Source of the DNA: GAS368 sp965227745
GTDB taxonomy: Bacteria > Verrucomicrobiota > Verrucomicrobiia > Opitutales > Opitutaceae
Reading direction: 5' to 3'
DNA length: 64,000 bases
Assembly: GCA_965227745.1 (NCBI GenBank)
Contig: OZ245769.1
Span: 1,736,001 to 1,800,000 of the forward strand
Position numbers and translations under genes: made by a program. This document shows, piece by piece, positions 58,170 through 64,000 of this stretch (positions within the stretch are counted from its first letter, which is position 1; each line of letters opens with the position of its first letter). The notes beneath the pieces are model-generated. The model did not search any database and was not told where the DNA came from. It saw only the letters and a program-made list of their open reading frames with translations.

Positions 58170-59195
58170 ATGGCCACGACACTCTTCACTCAAAACACCA
58201 TCGCCTGCATCTGGGACTTCGACAAGACCTTAATCCCGGAGTACATGCAGTCGCCCCTCTTTCGTCGCTATGGCATCGACGAGCCGAATTTCTGGGCCGA
58301 GACCAATGCGTTGATCGAGCAGTATCACCGTCGCGGCTATAAACTCGCCGGCGAGTTGGGCTATCTCAACCACCTGCTGACTTACACGCAGGCCGGTCCG
58401 CTCGCCGGGCTGAACAACAAGATTCTCTACGAATGCGGCGCGGATATTAAATTCTATCCCGGCCTCCCGGAGTTCTTCGACCAGGCCAAGGCCTTTGTGC
58501 AGGAGCGGCCGGAGTACCAGAAGCACGATATTTCCCTTGAGCACTACGTGGTCAGCACGGGCATCGCGCAGATGGTGCGCGGCAGTGCGATCGCCAAGTA
58601 CATCGACGGCGTGTGGGCCTGCGAATTCATCGAGAACCCACTGCAGCCGGGCTTCCTCAAGCAAAAGGAAATGGCCCTCGAGGCCGCGGCCGAGATCGCA
58701 CAGATCGGCATGGTCATCGACAACACGGGCAAGACCCGCGCGATCTTCGAGATCAACAAGGGCACGAACAAGAATCCCGCCATCGACGTAAATTCGAAGA
58801 TGTCCGAGGAGGATCGCCGCATCCCCCTGCAAAACATGATCTACATCGCGGACGGCCCCAGCGACGTGCCGAGCTTCTCCGTCGTCAAGGGCGGCGGTGG
58901 CCGCGCCTACGCGGTCTATAATCCCGAGAAGCCCGAGGAGTTCGCGCAAAACGACCGCCTGCTCCAATCCGGCCGCATCCACGGCTACGGCCCGGCCGAC
59001 TACCGCTCGACAAGCAGCACCGCCCAATGGCTGCGCATGCACATCCACCAGATGTGCGACCGCATCGTCGCCGACCGCGAGGCCGCCGTCGCGATCAAGG
59101 CCACCAAGCCGCCCCGCCACCTCACCACGACGCCCGAGGAGCACGCCGCCAAAGCCGCCAAGAAGGGGCCGAAACAGGGGACGTTTCTAGAGTAG
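58170..59195 (+). CDS. HAD-superfamily phosphatase-like protein
   Basis: 341 residues. HAD motif I as WDFDKTLIPEYM (nucleophile Asp, D-x-D at about residues 16-18), motif II/III region (EHYVVSTGIAQMV; KQKEMALEAA) and motif IV YIADGPSDVPSF (metal-binding Asp pair). A large cap domain lies between motifs I and II. The C-terminal 60 residues are charged and probably disordered. Divergent from prfA. A phosphatase acting on a small molecule is likely; the substrate is unknown. Confidence 0.85.
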   Translation: MATTLFTQNTIACIWDFDKTLIPEYMQSPLFRRYGIDEPNFWAETNALIEQYHRRGYKLAGELGYLNHLLTYTQAGPLAGLNNKILYECGADIKFYPGLPEFFDQAKAFVQERPEYQKHDISLEHYVVSTGIAQMVRGSAIAKYIDGVWACEFIENPLQPGFLKQKEMALEAAAEIAQIGMVIDNTGKTRAIFEINKGTNKNPAIDVNSKMSEEDRRIPLQNMIYIADGPSDVPSFSVVKGGGGRAYAVYNPEKPEEFAQNDRLLQSGRIHGYGPADYRSTSSTAQWLRMHIHQMCDRIVADREAAVAIKATKPPRHLTTTPEEHAAKAAKKGPKQGTFLE

Positions 59196-59308
59196 TAACG
59201 ACGAGAGTAATCTTTCGCCGTTTCGAGCACATTGGCGGATCGTGCCCACCTGCACGCTCTTCGTCGTAGGACCACCTTCACGCCGCGCCCGCCGTTTCGA
59301 AACCGCGC

Positions 59309-59339
59309 AAAAAAAAGCCGTCCCAAATGGGACGGCTTT
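59309..59339 (-). terminator. terminator of the Ala-rich repeat gene
   Basis: Perfect 11-bp stem AAAGCCGTCCC / GGGACGGCTTT with AAAT loop; on the minus strand a run of eight T overlaps and follows the stem. 26 bp past the minus-strand stop. Confidence 0.92.
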
Positions 59340-59364
59340 GAAAAGGTGAGTAACCTACCCGCAA

Positions 59365-60213
59365 TTACGTGGGGCTGATCGGCAGCTGCGTGACGTCGGT
59401 CGGAGGAGTCGTACCAGTCGTGCCTTGGCCGACGGGAGTGGTCGGGAGAACCTGAACGACGTTACCCGTCACAGGAGCAATACCCGTCGTGGCGGTCTGC
59501 GCGGCCTGCACAACCGTGGTAGACTGCTGGGTCACCGTCGCAGCCTGCTGCACCACAGCCGAAGCGGCAGCGGTGGAAGCAGACGAGCTGGCGGCAGCCT
59601 GCACGGTCTCAGCCGTAGCGCCGGTCTTGGCGGCAACGGCATTGACGATGGAAGCGGCGGTCGTCGCGGTGGCGTTCGGAGCGGCGGCGGCGGCGCTCTG
59701 CACGGCGGCGACGATGCCACCCTGAGCGGAAGCAGGCGCAGCGGAAACTACGGCAGCGGCGATGTCAGGAGCCTGCGTCGGCGCAGCAGCGGTGACGACG
59801 GCGGCGATCAGGACAGCGGAAGAAGGAGCAACCGCCGTCGCGGCGGTAGCGATTGCGGCGGCCCGCGTCGGGGCGACGGTCGTGACGGCAGAAGCGATGT
59901 TAGCCGTCTGCGTCGGTTGGACGGTAGCCACCTGCGTGGTAATCGCCGCAGCCGCGGAAGGGACCACGGTGGTCACAGCAGCGGCAATCGTGGAAGCTTG
60001 GGAGGCAGGAGCCGCAGCCGCAGCGATAGCGGCGATTTGTGCAGCGTACTCCGGATTGTCTTTCGCGGCCTGCGCGATGGCCTTGGTATTACCACTTTCA
60101 GCCGCAGCCTGAATCGCGGAGATTTGGGCAACAGTGGGGGCAGCCGCATACACGGACGTGCCAGTGAGAGCCACGAAGGCGAGGACTTGGAGGAGCGTAC
60201 GAATCTTCTTCAT
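59365..60213 (-). CDS. exported Ala-rich protein with 15-residue repeats
   Basis: 282 residues with a signal peptide (MKKIRTLLQVLAFVALTGTS). Prolines fall at residues 69, 85, 100, 115, 130, 145 and 160: five exact 15-residue units (P-T/S-x-A-x-x-I-A-x-A-V-x-x-V-A pattern) with degenerate units at both ends. Each unit should be one short Ala/Val helix plus a Pro turn, building a rod or solenoid. The C-terminal quarter is Thr/Val/Gln-rich (QQAATVTQQSTTVVQAAQTA) and ends in Pro/Thr. Function unknown. It is followed by a terminator and lies downstream of a FecR-domain protein with similar repeats. Confidence 0.75.
   Translation of the reverse strand: MKKIRTLLQVLAFVALTGTSVYAAAPTVAQISAIQAAAESGNTKAIAQAAKDNPEYAAQIAAIAAAAAPASQASTIAAAVTTVVPSAAAAITTQVATVQPTQTANIASAVTTVAPTRAAAIATAATAVAPSSAVLIAAVVTAAAPTQAPDIAAAVVSAAPASAQGGIVAAVQSAAAAAPNATATTAASIVNAVAAKTGATAETVQAAASSSASTAAASAVVQQAATVTQQSTTVVQAAQTATTGIAPVTGNVVQVLPTTPVGQGTTGTTPPTDVTQLPISPT
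59692..60009 (-). repeat. 15-codon tandem repeat region in the Ala-rich gene
   Basis: Covers residues 69-174. Proline spacing of 15 residues is exact across five units; DNA copies have drifted, so this is protein-level rather than recent DNA duplication. Confidence 0.75.
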
Positions 60214-60441
60214 AAAGAGAATGCGATGGTAGAAATCAAATTAGGCGAAAGCGAGAATGAACGAGAAAGTGAGTTGGTCGAGAAGTTAATGCAAACTTTG
60301 TGCCTGAGGCAGAGTTCGGGCTCTCCGCCTCCCCCAAAGCAAAGAATAATCACTAGCCCAACCGTAGACCGGTCACTAGCAAGCAAAAACCGCGCCGACA
60401 CCTAAATTCCATAATCAGAATGGCAAAATATCATTCCTCGA

Positions 60442-61884
60442 TCAGGTGGAAGGACTTGCGACGAGATCAGGACGCACCGGCGTGATGGGAGTCGTAGCTG
60501 CAGGCGAAGGGACCGGCGTGGGCGGGGTGACCGATGGCGGTGCCACCGTCGTGCCGGAGCCCGTGCTGGCGCCTGAAGCGGAAGAGTTGGCAATCGTGGT
60601 CGTATTTACGCTCGACGTGCTCGCGCCGGCATTGACGGTGCCTTGCGCCGCGCCTGTGGCCGATGAGCTGGCGATACTGCTAGCTTGGGAAGGAGCCGCG
60701 GAACTGGAGCCCTGCGAAGCGCCTTGGGCCGCACCCGATGCCACTGAAGTACCGACCAAATCAGCGGACTGGCCACCACTGATGGCACCCGCAGTCGCAC
60801 CCTGAGCCGCAGACTGAGAAACAGCCTTGGCCACATCGGCGGCCCCGGCTTCACCGACCGCCTTGGTCGCGGCGTTAGCGGCCGCTTCGGCCACGCTCTT
60901 AGCCACGTCGGCCGCGGCCGCGGGCGTGGTGGTGGTGCTGGCCGCGCCTTGCGCCGCCGCCTGCGTAACGGTCTGGGCCATCTCGGTCACGTTTTTGCCG
61001 GAGGCGGCGGCGGCATTAATCGCCGCCGTCACGATTGTCCCCGCCTCGCTCGGCGCAGCCTTGGCCGCCGAAGCCGCCGCTTGCGCCACCGCATTGGGAA
61101 TGGAATTCACTAGGGTCGCCATCGTCTCGCCCAGCTCGGTCCGGGCGTTATTCGCATTGGCCGTACCGAACGTCGCCCCGTTGGCCGCGACAACGGCGAC
61201 CGCCGCGACGGCAATCGCCGCCGCCTCGTTGACGAGCGCAGTCGAAGCCGCGTCGTTGGCCAACTGCGCGGCATTCATGGCCGCGCCACCGTTCACATTG
61301 GAGATGGCAACGCCGCCACGGCCCACATCGAAAGAGGGAAGACCGCTGCCCGCCGGGGGCGTGATGGTCACCGTGCCGTTGGCCGTGACCACCGTGTAGT
61401 TGGTGCCATTGTAGTTGACGGTGTAAACCGTGCCCTTGGCGGCCGCGACGCCCTTCGGGGTCTTGATCTTGTAATCGTGCGGCTTACCCGTCGGATCGAG
61501 TTGGGAAACGATATTACCCTTCTTCAGCTCGAGAATCGCCTCGCCCACCGTCGGAGAGCTCGTGGCACCGACAGCCACTTTCTCAATCACGACTTCGGAG
61601 TCGCCCTTGATGGTGGCCAGCGCGCCGGGGTACGGTGCGACGAACACCTCCACGCCGCGATCGGTCACGATTGTCGAGTTCGGCTCGATCAAGGTCCCCT
61701 TGGCGGAATCGGCAACCGTAAGCGTCACGGGAGCCTTGCCCGGGGCGGTGATCGTGACCTTGGCGTTCGGGTTATTGCTAACGATCTTCAACACCTTGGC
61801 GGTTTGCGCCGTGGCATTGCCAGCCAGCATCAACCCAAGCATCAAGGCAGCCGAAACGAAGAGCAATTTACGAAGAGCGATCAT
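60442..61884 (-). CDS. exported FecR-domain protein with Ala-rich C-terminal region
   Basis: 480 residues with a signal peptide (LFVSAALMLGLMLAGNATA). Residues about 30-190 contain a FecR-like beta domain (VEVFVAPYPGALATIKGDSE, KKGNIVSQLDPTGKPHDYKI KTPKGVAAAKGT, a typical 'P-x-G-x-x-x-x-x-G-T' FecR core). From about 215 the sequence is Ala/Ser-rich with repeats such as APSEAGTIVTAAINAA, ADVAKSVAEAAANAA and ADVAKAVSQSAAQGA, similar in step to the neighbouring Ala-rich protein. ATG 61884. Unlike true FecR it is not next to a sigma factor or siderophore receptor. It may be an envelope sensor or structural protein. Confidence 0.78.
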   Translation of the reverse strand: MIALRKLLFVSAALMLGLMLAGNATAQTAKVLKIVSNNPNAKVTITAPGKAPVTLTVADSAKGTLIEPNSTIVTDRGVEVFVAPYPGALATIKGDSEVVIEKVAVGATSSPTVGEAILELKKGNIVSQLDPTGKPHDYKIKTPKGVAAAKGTVYTVNYNGTNYTVVTANGTVTITPPAGSGLPSFDVGRGGVAISNVNGGAAMNAAQLANDAASTALVNEAAAIAVAAVAVVAANGATFGTANANNARTELGETMATLVNSIPNAVAQAAASAAKAAPSEAGTIVTAAINAAAASGKNVTEMAQTVTQAAAQGAASTTTTPAAAADVAKSVAEAAANAATKAVGEAGAADVAKAVSQSAAQGATAGAISGGQSADLVGTSVASGAAQGASQGSSSAAPSQASSIASSSATGAAQGTVNAGASTSSVNTTTIANSSASGASTGSGTTVAPPSVTPPTPVPSPAATTPITPVRPDLVASPST

Positions 61885-62039
61885 GAGTAAGAGGAATTTA
61901 GAAAAGTCGGAAAAGCATTAAGCGGGCCGGGAAATCGCGGGGCACCCAAGTTCAGCTGAACATAGATTGTAATACGCTTCGGGGCCGCCATTGCAATCCC
62001 ATATGCCATGGCGACCAAGACGCGCCGGAGTGATGCCGG

Positions 62040-64000
62040 TTACTTTTCCTTCATCACTTGCACCCCATCCCAATCGGCGGCGGGCGGCGTCACTTGAGCC
62101 TCGTGCACGAGGTCGATAAACACGCGTGAGGGATTCGTCGCTCCGCCCGCTTCGCGCCCCGGCCCATGGCGCTCCAGTGCCTCACTTTGCGCGAGCAGAT
62201 CCAGCGCCCCGGCCCAATCGCGGGAGAGGTAACGCGCCAATCCCGCCTCGAACAGCGCTACGCACTGATGCGTCTCCGCCGTGACGTCTTCCTTTAGGCC
62301 CACGACCTCGTAGCACGGCACCCCCTGGCTCCTTCCCATCACCATGATTTTGCCAAGCGAGCGAAACACCACGCGGTCCCCGCCATGCTGTTCACACGCG
62401 GCCTTGGTCGCTTCGGTGCACATGGAATAGACGCCCCACTTCTTCGCCCCGCTTTCCATGCGCGCGGCGAGATTCACGTCGTCACCCATCATGGTGTAAT
62501 TGAAACGCACCCGGCTTCCCATGTTGCCGATGACGCAATTCCCCGAGTTGAGTCCGATCCGGGAACGCATGCGCCACACGAGTTCCGGCCACTTGTCGCC
62601 CTCGGCGCGCCACTTCGCACGGAGCTCGCCGATTTTTTTCTGCACGCGCATCGCAGCCACGCACGCCCGATACTGATGATCGGGCAGCTTGATCGGCGCG
62701 CCAAACATCACGACCACCGCGTCGCCGATATACTTGTCGAGTGTGCCGCCCTCCTCCTGCAAAATATCCGTGCAGGCCGTGAGGTATTCGTTGAGCAACT
62801 CCACCAAGCGGTCCGCCGGCAGCACCTCGGAAAAGGTCGAAAAGCCCTCAATATCGCTGAAATAAGCCGTGATATTCTCCACGTGGCCGCCCAATCGCGG
62901 CGTCTCACCCGATTCCACCATGCGGTTCACCACCATCGGCGACACGTACGTGCCAAACATTCCCTTGATCTGCTCCTTTGCTCGTTGCTCCGCGATCAGC
63001 TTCACCGCGATCCCGTGCACTTGCAGTGCCCCGAAACCAAGGATCGGCCACACCACCGGCAGCCAAATACTGTGGCTGATCCAAGCCCAGGTCGCCGCCA
63101 GCAGGTAAAGCGCCGGCACGCCGAGAGCGCACGCTGCGCGCACCGCCAACTTCTGGTTGCGCAAGCCCCACGCGCTCACGAGCCCGACCAGCACCGCCGC
63201 GAGCCCCACACTCAGGGTGGAGGCGCGCCGCGCGAAGTCTGAATTCAAAATGTTGTCGATGATATTGGCGTGGACGAGCACCAAGGGCGTACTGCCGCCA
63301 AAGGGCGTCGGGCCATTGTCCGTGAGCCCCGTGGAGTTCTGACCGACCAGCACGATCTTGCCCTTCAGGTTCACGATATCGGCATCCTTGGCCTCCCCTA
63401 CCCGCGCATCGGTCAGCCGCCACAACATCTTGGCGTAGCTCCCGATGTTCGCCGTCTGCTCGCCGAAGCGATAGTTCACAAAATACCGTCCGTGCTGATC
63501 GATCGGAATGCGGCACTCGCCGTCAAACGTCGGCACGTACACCGCGTCGCCCAACCGCACGCGCACCTTCGCCTCATTTACTTTCCAATAGCGGATTAGG
63601 GTCTGCAACGAGAGTCCCGCATACACTTTATCCCCCACTCTCACCACGAGCGGCACCGCGCGACGCATGCCATCGCGCGGGTCGATCGGTGAATCCACAA
63701 ATCCGAAGTAAGCGAGCGTCTGCAACGCCGCCATCGGTGCTTCCATCGAGTTGTCCCCGTCGAGCAACCGGATGTCGCCCTCGACGTTCGTCAGCGGCAC
63801 CGTCTTAACCGTCTGGCCGTCCGGCACCGGGTTCGTCAACCGCTCTGATGTCACGGCGGCGAAGACCACGTCCGTGCCGTTATTCATCGCGGCCCCCGCA
63901 TAACGTCCGAGCGTCGCGTCGTTCATTAAGTCCGCCGTGTCCTCCTCGATAAACATGATATCCCAAGCGACGACCGCCGCGCCTTCATTGGCCGCCAGCG
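62040..64000 (-). CDS. CHASE2-domain adenylate/guanylate cyclase, 5' end cut by window
   Basis: The frame stays open past the right edge, so the N-terminus is missing. The visible part has an extracytoplasmic CHASE2 sensor (about the first 260 residues, with VAWDIMFIEED at the window edge and GKIVLVGQNSTGLTDNGPTP), three membrane helices, and a class III cyclase domain: FSDIEGFSTFSE and DKYIGDAVVVMFGAP supply both metal Asp residues and the adenine-binding Lys, MMGDDVNLAARME the Asp partner and the transition-state Asn/Arg. The Lys/Asp pair favours cAMP. A short helical tail follows. The 155 bp between its stop and the FecR gene show no terminator, so co-transcription is possible. Confidence 0.92.
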   Translation of the reverse strand, partial: LAANEGAAVVAWDIMFIEEDTADLMNDATLGRYAGAAMNNGTDVVFAAVTSERLTNPVPDGQTVKTVPLTNVEGDIRLLDGDNSMEAPMAALQTLAYFGFVDSPIDPRDGMRRAVPLVVRVGDKVYAGLSLQTLIRYWKVNEAKVRVRLGDAVYVPTFDGECRIPIDQHGRYFVNYRFGEQTANIGSYAKMLWRLTDARVGEAKDADIVNLKGKIVLVGQNSTGLTDNGPTPFGGSTPLVLVHANIIDNILNSDFARRASTLSVGLAAVLVGLVSAWGLRNQKLAVRAACALGVPALYLLAATWAWISHSIWLPVVWPILGFGALQVHGIAVKLIAEQRAKEQIKGMFGTYVSPMVVNRMVESGETPRLGGHVENITAYFSDIEGFSTFSEVLPADRLVELLNEYLTACTDILQEEGGTLDKYIGDAVVVMFGAPIKLPDHQYRACVAAMRVQKKIGELRAKWRAEGDKWPELVWRMRSRIGLNSGNCVIGNMGSRVRFNYTMMGDDVNLAARMESGAKKWGVYSMCTEATKAACEQHGGDRVVFRSLGKIMVMGRSQGVPCYEVVGLKEDVTAETHQCVALFEAGLARYLSRDWAGALDLLAQSEALERHGPGREAGGATNPSRVFIDLVHEAQVTPPAADWDGVQVMKEK

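Overview
The window (about 63% GC by eye, 45 protein genes called including two cut by the window edges and one broken, no rRNA or tRNA seen) looks like chromosome of a Gram-negative bacterium of the Verrucomicrobiota, most likely class Opitutae / family Opitutaceae. The grounds are the outer-membrane assembly genes (TamA/TamB, SurA-like PPIase), the pairing of an SMC with a GAF-containing PilB-type ATPase, a FecR protein beside a CHASE2 adenylate cyclase, C/T-rich Shine-Dalgarno-poor leaders before most start codons, and dispersed intergenic 'phrase' repeats. The placement is an inference from gene style, not from a marker tree.

Layout. 1-6.9 kb: two ABC-2 permeases overlapping rnc, then mfd and a SurA-like chaperone closed by a strong terminator. 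7-13 kb: small unknown gene, diheme cytochrome c, mutS (carrying a heptamer repeat), pssA, a conserved membrane unknown and a VOC protein. 13.3-16.5 kb: zwf-opcA and yraN on the minus strand. 16.6-26.4 kb: GAF-PilB ATPase, then minus-strand smc plus a membrane TPR protein and two lipoproteins. 26.6-31.0 kb: a tight four-gene operon (TolQ/MotA-like channel, Hsp70-like/FHA-like protein, two membrane-anchored VWA proteins). 31.3-35.2 kb: a convergent minus-strand set of three exported or membrane proteins (TPR/PEGA-like, Gln/Gly-rich, Ca-repeat/Gly-rich). 35.8-40.9 kb: two zinc proteases, a Gfo/Idh oxidoreductase divergent from an AraC regulator with a candidate tandem operator, and a cupin. 41.3-49.3 kb: oligopeptidase A-tamB-tamA. 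49.5-55.3 kb: TonB receptor, ferredoxin, a probably inactive rhomboid, and a C-terminal processing protease. 55.5-59.2 kb: a broken gene, prmC-prfA and a HAD phosphatase. 59.4-64 kb: an Ala-rich 15-residue-repeat protein, a FecR-domain protein with similar repeats, and a CHASE2 adenylate cyclase running off the right edge.

Most of the window is housekeeping. The part I rate highest is the 26.6-31.0 kb operon: both VWA proteins begin with an almost identical transmembrane segment holding a single Asp (pattern F-L-D) where ExbD, TolR and MotB carry their proton-binding Asp, directly behind a TolQ/MotA-like gene. This suggests an ion-driven stator in which two different VWA proteins replace the usual B subunit, with a chaperone-like ATPase encoded between them and the channel. 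Other notable items are the 7-bp repeat inside mutS, the helically phased intergenic phrase arrays, the two-stop pseudogene and the 15-residue Ala-rich repeats.
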